The notes beneath the pieces were generated by a model that was not told the DNA's origin, did not search any database, and saw only the letters and a list, made by a program, of their open reading frames with translations. Position numbers and translations under genes: made by a program. Positions 1-8,422 of a DNA stretch of 51,826 bases are shown piece by piece. The first letter of the stretch is position 1, and each line of letters starts with the position of its first letter. Source of the stretch: Gemmatimonadales bacterium (GTDB taxonomy: Bacteria > Gemmatimonadota > Gemmatimonadetes > Gemmatimonadales > GWC2-71-9); the NCBI GenBank assembly GCA_025928645.1, contig JAICJD010000006.1, positions 1-51,826 of the forward strand, in the 5' to 3' direction.

Positions 1-573
1 GCGGCGGGCGTGGCCGCGATGGCTGCGCTCGGCCTTGGGCACACCGGCGGCGGCTCGAGCGGGCATGGTCACGCCGGGGACGGCCATGCGGGTCACGATC
101 ACGCCGGCCATGCGGCCGCCCACGCACATCACGACGGTCTCCTCCGCGTGGCCGCCATCGCCTCTCCCCGGCTCTGGTTCACGCTGCTCGCCGGCTTCGG
201 TGCCGCGGGGCTTCTGGTGCGGCCGCTCGTCTCGGGCGGCTGGCTCCAGGCGGCCGTGGCGGGGGTCGGAGCCGTGCTGTTCGAAGCGCTGCTCGCCCGC
301 CCGCTCTGGAACTTCGCCTTCCGGTTCGCGTCGCGGCCCGCCGCGACGCTCGAATCGTGCGTCGAGGATGAAGTCGAGGCGGTCACCGGGTTCGATCGCG
401 ATGGGCATGGCCTGGTGGCGCTGGAGCTGGACGGCCAGGTGGTGCAGGTGCTCGCCACGCTGCGCGCGGCCGACCGCGCGGCGGGCGTTCGGGTGCGCGC
501 CGGCGACCGCGTCCGCGTCGAGGAGATCGACGCGGCGCGCAACCGGTGCGTCGTGTCGGCGCTCGGATCCTGA
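1..573 (+). CDS. NfeD/YqiJ-like membrane protein, 5' end outside window
   Basis: The reading frame is open from the first base, so the true start lies upstream; a GTG at 10 and ATG at 19 are the first internal candidates. The visible part shows the end of a probable membrane segment, a His/Gly-rich stretch (about residues 17-45, with GHDHAGHAAAHAHH), two hydrophobic segments (roughly residues 55-100) and a C-terminal beta-rich domain. That last domain carries the pattern ALELDGQVVQV and AGDRVRVEEID, which fits the OB-fold of NfeD-type proteins. NfeD-like proteins are membrane partners of SPFH/flotillin proteins, and the next gene, 13 bp downstream, is exactly that; the pair resembles yqiJ-yqiK. 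Family assignment rests on the C-terminal pattern plus context, so it is moderately secure. The His-rich stretch is unusual and may bind metal, which is inference. Confidence 0.62.
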   Translation, partial: AAGVAAMAALGLGHTGGGSSGHGHAGDGHAGHDHAGHAAAHAHHDGLLRVAAIASPRLWFTLLAGFGAAGLLVRPLVSGGWLQAAVAGVGAVLFEALLARPLWNFAFRFASRPAATLESCVEDEVEAVTGFDRDGHGLVALELDGQVVQVLATLRAADRAAGVRVRAGDRVRVEEIDAARNRCVVSALGS

Positions 574-586
574 GAGGAGTCGTCCG

Positions 587-1894
587 ATGATCCAGGACTG
601 GATGATCATCACCGCGCTCGTCGCGCTGGTGCTGCTGCTGTTGCCGGCCGTGGTCGCCGCGTTCCTGCGCGACGTCGACGCGGGCACCATCCGGCTCGTG
701 AGCTGGCTGCAGGGCTCCACGGTCATCTACCGCGGTCCCGGCAAGTCGAAGGAGGTGCCGCTGTTCACCACCGGCACCACGATCTCGAGCAAGGTCATCA
801 ACGTCGACCTCGACATCACCGACCAGACCGCAGACCTGGACAACACGGGCACGCCGCGACCGATCAAGGTGCGCGTGCTGGCGAGCGCCATCGTCTCGGT
901 GGGCGACAGCGACGAGCTGATCAAGACCGCGGCCAACCGCTTCTTCTCCAAGCCCGAAGCCGACCAAGTGAACACGCTCACCGACCTGTTGTCGAGCTCC
1001 GGCCGCCGGGCGATCAACCTGCTCACCCACGATCAGCTGTTCTCCGCCAAGACGGCGCCGTCGCCCAGGGCGCTCCCGGCGAGCTCGAGCCCCGGCGGAA
1101 CCGCGGTCGCCCTGCCGAGCACGGCCGTCGCGGCGGCCGAGGATGACGACGATCCGCTCGCGGTCATCATCCGCAAGGCCTGCAGCCGGGAGCTGACCGA
1201 CCTCGGGCTGATCTTCAACTCGCTCAACATCAAGGCCGTACAGAGCGAGGTGGCCGAGGCGCGGCGGCGCCAATCGGCAGCGGAGGCCCAGGCCAATGCC
1301 GACATCGTCGCGGCGCAGCAGTCGCGCCGCGCCAAGGAGGCGCAGCTCGAGGCCGACCGGGTCATCAGCGACAAGCAGCGCGACCTGGAGCAGACGCGAG
1401 CGGCCAATGCGGCGCTGATCGCGCAGGCGGAGGCCAAGAAGCAGGACGCGCTCGCGGTGCAGCGCGTGGCCGAGCTCGACGCGACCCAGATCGCGCAGGC
1501 CAAGGCCGACGCCGAGCGGGTGAAGATCGAGGCGGAAGCGGCGGCCGACGCGGAGGCGATTCGCATCCGGCGGATCGCCGAGGCCACCGCCGAGAGCATC
1601 CGGCGGGTGAATGAGTCCATTCGGGAAGGCGGCGAGAGCTACTTCCGCTACAAGCAGATCGAGCTGCTGCCGCAGATCGCGCCGGCCGTCGCGGAGGCGC
1701 TGGCGGAGGCGAAGCTGGTGACGATCGCGAGCGACGGCCGGGGCGCGCCGGACGCGACCGCGAACGGCATCGTGGGGGTCATCCAGACGGTGCTCGCGGC
1801 GCAGCTCGTGAGCCGGAGCGGCGTGCTCGACGGGGCAACGGGCCCGTCGGGCGCGTCGTCGGGCACGGGAACGCCACCGGCGAAGCGATCGTAG
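587..1894 (+). CDS. Flotillin-like SPFH-domain protein (YqiK-like)
   Basis: 435 residues. One N-terminal membrane segment (about residues 5-27, rich in L/V) is followed by an SPFH domain (about 28-225) and a long Ala/Glu/Arg-rich coiled coil (about 220-370) of the kind that lets flotillins oligomerise at the membrane. The start ATG at 587 has a GAGAGGAG ribosome-binding site just upstream, overlapping the previous stop; longer in-frame starts are shadows. A Ser/Pro/Ala- and Asp-rich low-complexity insert (about residues 153-188, ending EDDDDPL) splits the SPFH region. Flotillins organise membrane microdomains and commonly pair with an NfeD-type protein, present immediately upstream. Specific client proteins cannot be read from sequence. 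Confidence 0.85.
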   Translation: MIQDWMIITALVALVLLLLPAVVAAFLRDVDAGTIRLVSWLQGSTVIYRGPGKSKEVPLFTTGTTISSKVINVDLDITDQTADLDNTGTPRPIKVRVLASAIVSVGDSDELIKTAANRFFSKPEADQVNTLTDLLSSSGRRAINLLTHDQLFSAKTAPSPRALPASSSPGGTAVALPSTAVAAAEDDDDPLAVIIRKACSRELTDLGLIFNSLNIKAVQSEVAEARRRQSAAEAQANADIVAAQQSRRAKEAQLEADRVISDKQRDLEQTRAANAALIAQAEAKKQDALAVQRVAELDATQIAQAKADAERVKIEAEAAADAEAIRIRRIAEATAESIRRVNESIREGGESYFRYKQIELLPQIAPAVAEALAEAKLVTIASDGRGAPDATANGIVGVIQTVLAAQLVSRSGVLDGATGPSGASSGTGTPPAKRS

Positions 1895-1976
1895 CGGATC
1901 GGGAATTCACGACGGAAGCTAAGTCTTTTGCCCGGGGCTCTCCTGGATCGGGGCCGGGGCAGGCGCCGGCATCCTA

Positions 1977-2315
1977 TTCACCACGGAACCACGGAAAACA
2001 CGGACAACAGCCACGGAAAAAGCCTTTGGTCAACGGCACACCCGTTGAGCGCCTGCTCTGGGGGTTGAGCGTCCTGCCCTGAGGAGTGAATCACCACGGA
2101 GCCACGGAGGGCGCTTGGGAAGCGGAGGGAATCGGGGCACGGGGCCATCACCAACAAATTGATGTTGTCCGGGTTCCAGATGCCCTCCGTTCGCAGGAAC
2201 CCTCCGTGCCTCCCTGGTTGTTTTTCAACTAGCGACGGAACTCCACGGGGTGTGCCGTTGACCAGCAGCAGTTTTCCGTGGCCGTTGTCCGTGTTTTCCG
2301 TGGTTCCGTGGTGAA
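1977..2315. repeat. Nested inverted-repeat element, copy 1
   Basis: The element has 44-bp terminal inverted repeats: 1977-2020 and 2272-2315 are reverse complements with one mismatch (CAACAG against CAACGG). They are built from the heptad-like units CCACGGA and ACACGGA. Just inside, a second inverted match (around 2029-2044 and 2249-2264, GGTCAACGGCACACCC) extends the symmetry. The centre has a weaker inner inverted repeat (CCACGGAGCCACGGAGGG around 2094-2111 against CCCTCCGTGCCTCCC around 2200-2214). It lies between two convergent genes (SPFH stop at 1894, DUF4340 stop at 2349) and fills most of that gap. Translations across it give low-complexity peptides and no transposase, so I treat it as non-coding. 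A second copy lies at 50287-50589. Confidence 0.9.
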
Positions 2316-2348
2316 TCAGTCCGCACCGATGCCGGCCACCGAGCAGTG

Positions 2349-3311
2349 CTAGTGTCCAGCCGGCTGGTCCGGAATGACCCGCACAGGCGCCGGTTTCTGC
2401 TTCCTGAGCGTCGAGTCGGCCGGCGTGAGGCGGTCCACGCTGTACTCGTCCATCCGGTATATCGTCCGGCCGGTATCCGCCTTGACCCAGTCGCCCGCCG
2501 CCGTCGAATCGAACAGCAGCGTGATGATCGGAGTGCCGTCCTTCCGGAGCAACCGCGCGCGCCGGTCGGGCGGCGCGAAGCGCGCCGAGTCGGCCTGGAG
2601 CGGCGTGGCGAAGCCGGTCGCCTCGATCGTGCGGTACGCCTCGAGCAGCTGTGTCACCGCCGTCGAGTCTGCCGCGCCGCCGGGCGCGAGCGTCCAGCCC
2701 TTGCCTTCGCGCCGGAGCGTATAGCGGCGGGCGCCGCGGTTGACCTCGATCGTGCTCACGCTGTCGTCCGCCACCGCGGCGATGCGGTGCTCGCGCCAAG
2801 CGTCCGGAGTGCGGGTCAGCGCTTCCACCAGGCGCCCCTGGACCTCCCAGGTGCGGTTCTGGTTCGGGAGGCGCAGGTAGCCGCCAGAGAAATCCCCGGC
2901 GCGGTTGCCCGCGATCACCTCGAGCAGCGTCCGTCCGTGGCCCCGCGCCCGAACGTGCGTGCCCCCCGCGCTGTCCACGCCCAGCGACGCCTGGGTAGAG
3001 CGCTGCTCCGCGACGAGGTCGCTGCTCCGGGTCGTGTCGGCCAGGGCGTCGAGCAGCTCGCCGACGGCCGACATGGCGGCCGGATGGCCGTTGGCGGTCC
3101 AGCGGCTCGAGTCGATCCGGGCGAGCACGGTCGTGTCGTTCCCCTTTACCAGCGTCACCGTGTCCACCGCATTCCGGGCGACCGGCGGGAGCGTGAGGGA
3201 ATCGTGCGAGGCGGTCGGCCCGCCGGCCCGCCGGGTGAGCGCCGCCGCGCCCCAGAGGAGCACCAGGGCCAGGAAGACGAGACCGAGCCGCGCGAGCTGC
3301 CGGGCGCTCAC
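2349..3311 (-). CDS. DUF4340 domain membrane-anchored protein
   Basis: 320 residues from a GTG start whose first bases overlap the stop of the upstream permease gene (GTGA). An N-terminal hydrophobic anchor (LGLVFLALVLLWGAAAL, about residues 9-25) is followed by an extracytoplasmic region of repeated beta-strand/loop segments with the DUF4340 pattern: paired phrases such as VEALTRTPDAWREHRIAAV and EVNRGARRYTLRREGKGWTL. DUF4340 genes are commonly found beside GldA/GldFG-type ABC transporter genes, as here, and the product probably works with that transporter at the cell surface. Biochemical function is not known. A longer in-frame extension upstream would overlap the permease for hundreds of bases and is rejected. 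Confidence 0.85.
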   Translation of the reverse strand: MSARQLARLGLVFLALVLLWGAAALTRRAGGPTASHDSLTLPPVARNAVDTVTLVKGNDTTVLARIDSSRWTANGHPAAMSAVGELLDALADTTRSSDLVAEQRSTQASLGVDSAGGTHVRARGHGRTLLEVIAGNRAGDFSGGYLRLPNQNRTWEVQGRLVEALTRTPDAWREHRIAAVADDSVSTIEVNRGARRYTLRREGKGWTLAPGGAADSTAVTQLLEAYRTIEATGFATPLQADSARFAPPDRRARLLRKDGTPIITLLFDSTAAGDWVKADTGRTIYRMDEYSVDRLTPADSTLRKQKPAPVRVIPDQPAGH

Positions 3312-5521
3312 GCCGGCTCCTCCGCCGGCACCAGCGGCCGGTAGGGATCGCGCGTGCGCCGGCGGCGCCGCAGCAGATGCGCCAGCCCGATCAGCACGAC
3401 CAGGACCGGCAGCCCGACGATGTTCGCGTACTTGGCGAACTCCCGCTCGGCCGCGGTGGCGAACACCAGCGGAACCGGCCGGCGGTCCTTCGAGCGGATG
3501 GCGATGAGATCCTCGTCCTGCGCCAGCCAGTCCGTCGCGTTGAGCACGAGCGAAAGGTTCTCCGGCGCGCTCTGGATGAAGCGGTCGGTCGCGAAGTCGG
3601 TGCTGCCGACCACGACGGCTCGCCCGCGGCCGGCCTTGGGCGTCACCACCGCGCCGAGGAGCCGCCGAGACAGCTTGGTCTGGGGGAAGTTGCCCCGCGG
3701 GTCGATCGACGTGGCGTCGGTGAACGTACCCGCCGAGGCGCTCGAGACGAGCAGCGGGGTCACCGTGCCGCGCGCCGCCTTCGACGTGTCGATGGTGCTG
3801 GCCCAGGTGAGGACCGCGTCGCCCAGGTCCTGGTTGACCGTGGAGCGGCGGGTACTCTGCGCCCGGATGAAGAAGGGATAGACCTGCAGCACCCGGCCGA
3901 AGTCGCTCGGCACCGGGATCGCCTCGTTGGACACCAGGTCGTAGGCGAGGTCGCGCCGGACCGCCACGCCGAAATGCTGGAGCACGGCGTTCCACGGGAC
4001 CTCGCGCGGGGTGGCCAGCGGCTCCTGGGGCGACACCGCCATGCCGCCGGCGAGCACCAGCACGCTGCCGCCCTTGTCCACGTACTGCTTGAGCCGGTCG
4101 AGCAGCGGCCCGGGCGCCGAGTCCGGCGCGCCGGCCAGCACCACCGCCGCCACCGTGCTGTCCAGCCGGGTGGAGTCGGACGGCCCGAGCGACCGGACGT
4201 CGTACGACTTCGCGAGCTGCTGCTGGAACTCGGAGAAGCTGTTGTTCTGCTCCATGGCCGGGATGCCGGCGAAGGCGATGACCGGCTTCCGAGCCCGCGT
4301 GAGGTTCCGGATGCTCGAGACCAGGCGGTACTCGAGGTCGTCGGTGTGCTCGACGAACGGGATCGCGTCCGTCTGCGAGCCGTGCTGGATGGCGAGCCCC
4401 AGGTAACCCTGCTTCACCTGCAGCTCGGACTGGCCGATCACGTTGAACTGCACCGGCTGGATGCCGAGCGACTCGGCGTCACGTCGGGCGGCGGCGTCGC
4501 TGGACGGATCCCGCTCGAGGACGCGGATCTTGTCGTGGCCCGCGGTGCGCACGTCACGCAGGAGGTCGTCCACGTCGCGCTTCATGAGCGCCACCTCGGT
4601 GGGCAGCTCGCTCGACGCGAAGAGCTTGACCGTCACCAGGTCGTCGAGGTGGCCGAGGACCCGGCGGGTGGCGGGCGAGAGCGTATAGGCGTGCCCGGGC
4701 GACAGATCGAGCCGGCCGCCGATGTAGCCGCCCAGCAGGTTCACCACCACGAGCGACGCGGCCAGCAGGCCGACGCCGAGCTGCAGCCGCCGGCGGGCGC
4801 CGCCTCCCGGGGCGAGCTTCCGGCCGAGCAGCGCGCCGTAGGCGAGCGCAAGGAAGATCCCGGCGAGGGAGAGGAAGTAGACCACGTCCCGCAGGTCCAG
4901 CACGCCGCGGCCGATGCTGTCGAAGTGCGAGAGCACGCCGATGCGCGCCGCCGGGGCGGCCAGCGCGGGCGGGAGCCCGACCAGCAGCGGGTTGAGGCCG
5001 ACCAGGATGAGCAGGAACATGATGACCGCGGCCAGAATGAACGCGGTGATCTGGCTGCGGCTCAGGCTCGACGCCCAGGTGCCGATGCCCGCGAACCCCG
5101 CCGCGAGCAGCCCCGCGCCGATGTACTGCGCCAGCACGGTGGACCACGGCATGTCGGCCCCGAGCGCGAGCGCGAGCGGGATCGGCACGGTCAGGGCCAA
5201 AGCGATCCAGAGGAACAGCACCGACGCCAGATATTTGCCGAGCAGCAGCTCGAGCTCGCTCAGCGGCTGGGCCAGCACGACCTCGATCTGGCCGCCCCGG
5301 ATGTCCTCGGCCAGCGACCGCATGGTGACGGCCGGGACGAAGAACAGGAACACCCAGGGCAGCACGTCGAGCATCGGCCGCAGCGACGCCACCTGGGCCA
5401 GGTACGCCGAGCGGAAAAAGAGGAAGGCATTGATCGCGAGAAAGGCGACCAGGAGCACGTAGCCGGTGGGCAGGTCGAACAGCGACTTGAGCTCCCGGCG
5501 CGCGACGGTCCACACACGCAT
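3308..5521 (-). CDS. Fused GldF-GldG-like ABC transporter permease/substrate-binding protein
   Basis: 737 residues. The N-terminal part (1-240) is an ABC-2 type permease with about six membrane segments, beginning MRVWTVARRELKSLFDLPTG, similar to GldF. After another membrane segment (about 250-270) comes a large extracytoplasmic GldG/IFT52-type region: YTLSPATRRVLGHL, a central beta/alpha domain containing GYLGLAIQHG and IPFVEHTDDLEYRLVSSIRNL, and KPVIAFAGI. A final membrane helix (about 700-720) ends with a basic tail. In Bacteroidota GldF and GldG are separate proteins acting with the GldA ATPase in gliding; here they are one polypeptide. Its start overlaps the stop of the upstream ATPase by one base, and its stop overlaps the DUF4340 start, so the three form one operon. 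Role in this organism (motility, export or envelope assembly) is unproven. Confidence 0.87.
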   Translation of the reverse strand: MRVWTVARRELKSLFDLPTGYVLLVAFLAINAFLFFRSAYLAQVASLRPMLDVLPWVFLFFVPAVTMRSLAEDIRGGQIEVVLAQPLSELELLLGKYLASVLFLWIALALTVPIPLALALGADMPWSTVLAQYIGAGLLAAGFAGIGTWASSLSRSQITAFILAAVIMFLLILVGLNPLLVGLPPALAAPAARIGVLSHFDSIGRGVLDLRDVVYFLSLAGIFLALAYGALLGRKLAPGGGARRRLQLGVGLLAASLVVVNLLGGYIGGRLDLSPGHAYTLSPATRRVLGHLDDLVTVKLFASSELPTEVALMKRDVDDLLRDVRTAGHDKIRVLERDPSSDAAARRDAESLGIQPVQFNVIGQSELQVKQGYLGLAIQHGSQTDAIPFVEHTDDLEYRLVSSIRNLTRARKPVIAFAGIPAMEQNNSFSEFQQQLAKSYDVRSLGPSDSTRLDSTVAAVVLAGAPDSAPGPLLDRLKQYVDKGGSVLVLAGGMAVSPQEPLATPREVPWNAVLQHFGVAVRRDLAYDLVSNEAIPVPSDFGRVLQVYPFFIRAQSTRRSTVNQDLGDAVLTWASTIDTSKAARGTVTPLLVSSASAGTFTDATSIDPRGNFPQTKLSRRLLGAVVTPKAGRGRAVVVGSTDFATDRFIQSAPENLSLVLNATDWLAQDEDLIAIRSKDRRPVPLVFATAAEREFAKYANIVGLPVLVVLIGLAHLLRRRRRTRDPYRPLVPAEEPA

Positions 5522-6462
5522 TACTCCGACTCCTGCTCGATGGTGAGCTCGCGGAAGAGGTCCTCGAGGCTCCCGGCCTCCTGGTGCAGCTCATACAAGG
5601 TCCAGCGCTCCACCATGGCGACCTCGAACACCCGGGGCCGCAGGTCCTCGGCCGAGGCGGCGGTGAGCACGACCCGGGTCCGTCCGTCGGCCGCCTCGAG
5701 GATCTCGACGTCGCCAACCCCGGGCAGCGCGCCGAGCCGCTCCGCCACGTTGGCGCCCGCGGCCTCGACCGCCACGCGGGCCGCGCCCTTGGCGCGGGCG
5801 ACGAGGCCGTCCATGGGCCCGTCGGCTACGAGTTTGCCTCGGTTGATGATGAGGAGGCGGGAGCAGGTGAACTGGAGCTCGGGCAACACGTGGGTCGAGA
5901 GGAGCACGGTACGCTCCCGGCCCAGGTCGCTGATGAGCCGCCGGATCTCCACCCGCTGGTTGGGATCGAGCCCCTCGGTCGGCTCGTCCAGGATCAGCAG
6001 GTCCGGCCGGTGGAGAATGGCCGCGGCGAGACCGACCCGCTGGCGGAACCCCTTGGACAGCTCGCCGATGGGGCGGTGGTACACCGGCTCAAGGCTCGTG
6101 GCCGCAACCGCCTCGTCAATGGCGCGCTGGCGGTCAGGGCCGGCCAGCTCCCGCAGCCGACCCACGAAGTCGAGGTACTCCGAGACCAGCATCTCGCTGT
6201 ACAGCGGATTGTTCTCGGGCAGATAACCGATCCGGCGCTTGGCCTCACGGCCGGCCTGATCCAGCGGAACGCCGTCCAGTTGGATCGTGCCGGCGTCGGG
6301 TTCGATGAACTGCGTGATCATGCGCATGGTGGTCGACTTCCCGGCCCCGTTGGGCCCCAGGAAGCCCACCACCTGGCCACGATCGACTTCGAAGGAGACC
6401 TGATCGACGGCCGGGATGTCGCCATACCGCTTCGACACCCGGTCAAGGGTGAGTAATGACAT
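5521..6462 (-). CDS. ABC transporter ATP-binding protein (GldA-like)
   Basis: 313 residues. Walker A is GPNGAGKST (about residue 38), followed by the Q-loop (MRMITQFIEP), the signature LSKGFRQRVGLAAAILHRP, and Walker B with LLILDEPTEGLDPNQ, then the H-loop VLLSTHVLPE. This is a complete nucleotide-binding domain plus a C-terminal extension typical of the GldA/CcmA/NatA class. It is the first gene of a minus-strand operon with the fused permease and DUF4340 protein, and should energise that transporter at the inner membrane. A plausible promoter sits about 40-65 bp upstream (6499-6527). Substrate unknown. Confidence 0.93.
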   Translation of the reverse strand: MSLLTLDRVSKRYGDIPAVDQVSFEVDRGQVVGFLGPNGAGKSTTMRMITQFIEPDAGTIQLDGVPLDQAGREAKRRIGYLPENNPLYSEMLVSEYLDFVGRLRELAGPDRQRAIDEAVAATSLEPVYHRPIGELSKGFRQRVGLAAAILHRPDLLILDEPTEGLDPNQRVEIRRLISDLGRERTVLLSTHVLPELQFTCSRLLIINRGKLVADGPMDGLVARAKGAARVAVEAAGANVAERLGALPGVGDVEILEAADGRTRVVLTAASAEDLRPRVFEVAMVERWTLYELHQEAGSLEDLFRELTIEQESE

Positions 6463-6498
6463 AGAGTTAGGTGGGTTCCAGTTGTTTGCGCCGGGACG

Positions 6499-6527
6499 AT
6501 TCTATCCCCCCGTCCGGGCCGCATCAA
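6499..6527 (-). promoter_or_regulatory. Candidate sigma-70-type promoter for the ABC operon
   Basis: Read on the minus strand, TTGATG (6527-6522) and TAGAAT (6504-6499) are separated by exactly 17 bases. They match the -35 and -10 consensus at 4 of 6 and 5 of 6 positions, upstream of the ATPase start at 6462. No transcript evidence is available. Confidence 0.5.
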
Positions 6528-6668
6528 GGGGCAGTCTGGCCGGGAGATGCCTGTGGCCGGGTTAGAGTCGCGGGTTCGGTGGGATATAAAGCAGGGCGAG
6601 GCAGGAAAGGCGAGGGGGCAGAGGGCTATCCCGCCCCTCCGCCCCCCGCCGTCTCCTTCGCTACAGCG

Positions 6669-8090
6669 TCACGCCGGGCACTTGAGTGCGGACTTGACGT
6701 TCACCCGGCCGAAGTTCGTGATATTCGGGTTGGGCAGCGGGTCGGCAGTCTTCTCAATGCACGCCGCGAGGTCCTCCGGTGTCTGGTTGCCCGGCAGAGC
6801 GGCCTCGATAACCGCGGCCTCGCCGGAGACCTGGGCGGCAGCCGGGCTGGTGCCGGCCTCGAAGAGATAACTCAAACCATCGGCACAGTCCTCGAACCCG
6901 GGCTCGCGCGTGCTGGGGCTGCAGGCAGCCAGAATCAGGTCCTGGAGCACGTTGTTCGGGAACTCGAACTCGCCGCCCGGCGCGTAGACGTCGACGCCGC
7001 GCTTCCCGATGTTCGAGTAGAGCGCGATATGATCGAAGTTCCTCTGGTTGATGGGGCCGGTGGCGCCGACGGAGAGCACGTGGTTGAGCTGAGCGGGGAT
7101 CGAGATGATGTCCGGGTTGTTGAGGTTGACGCCGTCATTCCCCGAGCTCGCCACGAAGAGGACGCCGTGGGCGGTCGAGAAATCGACCGCGCGCTGCATC
7201 GCCTTGATGAGCACCTTCACGTCGGGATCGTTGGCCGGGAGCACCGCGCCGAGGCTCATGTTGGCGACCTGGACCCGCTTGAGGCCGTCGAGCAGGCCGG
7301 CGGTGCCGACGTACTGGATGCCGGCGGTCACGTCGCCGAAGCTGCCGCTGCCGGTCCTGTCGAGCACCTTGACCGAGCAGAGCGAGGCTTTCGGCGCGAC
7401 CGACGCCATGCCGAGGCCGTTGCTGGAGACCAGCGAGGCCATGGACGTGCCGTGCAGGTTGAAGTCGCGGTCGGCCCGCTCGGTGGCGACGAACGACGCG
7501 CTGATTTCGAGATTGAGCTTGCCCTTGATATCGATATGCCGCGGGTCGACGCCCGTGTCCAGGATGCAGACCAGGACGCCCTTCCCCTGGTTGCTCAGGT
7601 CCCAGGCCTTGTCCGCCTGGATCCGGCGCAGGTTCCACTGGAACGAGAGGAATTGCGCCTTGTGCGGGTCGCCCTGTGAGGCGAAACGGTGAATGTCGGT
7701 GGCGATCTTCTCCCGGGGCGGCAGCCACTGCACCTTGCGATCCTTGGCGACGGCCTCCACGTCGGGCCGCTTCCGCAGCTCGGCGGCGGCGCCGGCCGTC
7801 ATCCGCACCTGCATGACCCCGATGTCCGCGTGCGAACGCTCTACCGTGCCGCCCAGCTTCGCCATCGCCGTGGACGCGGACGCCATCGCGCCCGGCCCGA
7901 CTGCCTGGCCGGTCTTGCCCTGCTTGAACAGCACGATGTACCGGTCCGTGCTCGCCGACGCGCTGGCGGCTGCGGCGGCGGACGGCGCCGCCTGCTCCGG
8001 AGAGTTGGGCTCCTCACCGCACCCGCTCGCAAGGACGACGATCCCGGTAAGCGCGAGCGCCACCGGGATGGTATGATGGGCCAGCCTCAT
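6669..8090 (-). CDS. Subtilisin-like S8 serine protease, probable lipoprotein
   Basis: 473 residues from the ATG at 8090, chosen because GGAGGG precedes it and a signal sequence follows at once; a start 28 codons further upstream lacks these. The N-terminus MRLAHHTIPVALALTGIVV leads to LASGC, a lipoprotein-type signal. Residues about 50-130 look like an I9 propeptide (RYIVLFKQG to VEAVAKDRKVQWLP). The peptidase domain has the Asp motif (VCILDTGVD), a His motif in unusual wording (NLHGTSMASLVSS), the oxyanion Asn (VASSGNDG) and the Ser motif (EAGTSPAAAQVSG). The catalytic triad is therefore complete. It probably degrades or processes proteins outside the cytoplasm. It stands alone, divergent from the propeller gene. 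Confidence 0.9.
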   Translation of the reverse strand: MRLAHHTIPVALALTGIVVLASGCGEEPNSPEQAAPSAAAAASASASTDRYIVLFKQGKTGQAVGPGAMASASTAMAKLGGTVERSHADIGVMQVRMTAGAAAELRKRPDVEAVAKDRKVQWLPPREKIATDIHRFASQGDPHKAQFLSFQWNLRRIQADKAWDLSNQGKGVLVCILDTGVDPRHIDIKGKLNLEISASFVATERADRDFNLHGTSMASLVSSNGLGMASVAPKASLCSVKVLDRTGSGSFGDVTAGIQYVGTAGLLDGLKRVQVANMSLGAVLPANDPDVKVLIKAMQRAVDFSTAHGVLFVASSGNDGVNLNNPDIISIPAQLNHVLSVGATGPINQRNFDHIALYSNIGKRGVDVYAPGGEFEFPNNVLQDLILAACSPSTREPGFEDCADGLSYLFEAGTSPAAAQVSGEAAVIEAALPGNQTPEDLAACIEKTADPLPNPNITNFGRVNVKSALKCPA

Positions 8091-8422
8091 GCTACCCTCC
8101 TGCAGAAATTGCCTGGGATTTTGGAAGGAGAAACCGCGGGACCCCAAAGTGTCTCTCCAATCACCGATGGTCAAGAGTGTCCCATGCGTTCGGACGCCGC
8201 ACTCGAGTCGAGTGGGGCGTGTACGTCGAGCGCGCGCCTCACTGTGTCGCGCGGCCGCACGCCTTTCCTAGTGCTTTTGCGTTTGGGTAGCTCGCTTCTG
8301 TTGCGCTCGAGAGTCGGCGGACGGTAGCGATGACGTCATGTTGAAAATCGAAACGGCTCCGGCATTGCGTCGGCGGTTCGCCGGGGGCAGACTATGCGTC
8401 GACCTGAGAGGAGGCGCAGCAC
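8091..8422. other. Divergent intergenic region with two small palindromes
   Basis: This 332-bp gap lies between the protease (leftward) and the propeller gene (rightward). It holds both ribosome-binding sites, a 15-bp palindrome with 7-bp arms (8200-8214, CACTCGA-G-TCGAGTG) and a 10-bp palindrome (8330-8339, ATGACGTCAT), either of which could be an operator. No coding pattern is seen. On the minus strand TTGACC near 8172 is a possible -35 box, but no convincing -10 follows. Confidence 0.4.

Noticed and set aside
1977-2315. Possible insertion sequence
   Set aside because: Terminal inverted repeats are present but there is no transposase frame; retained only as a non-coding repeat.
1978-2799. 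Minus-strand frame running through the nested repeat
   Set aside because: The part inside the repeat gives repetitive HGTTENTDNGHG-type peptides and the rest is out of frame with the DUF4340 gene; no real protein.
3377-6226. Long plus-strand frame opposite the ABC operon
   Set aside because: Antisense shadow of three recognisable minus-strand genes.
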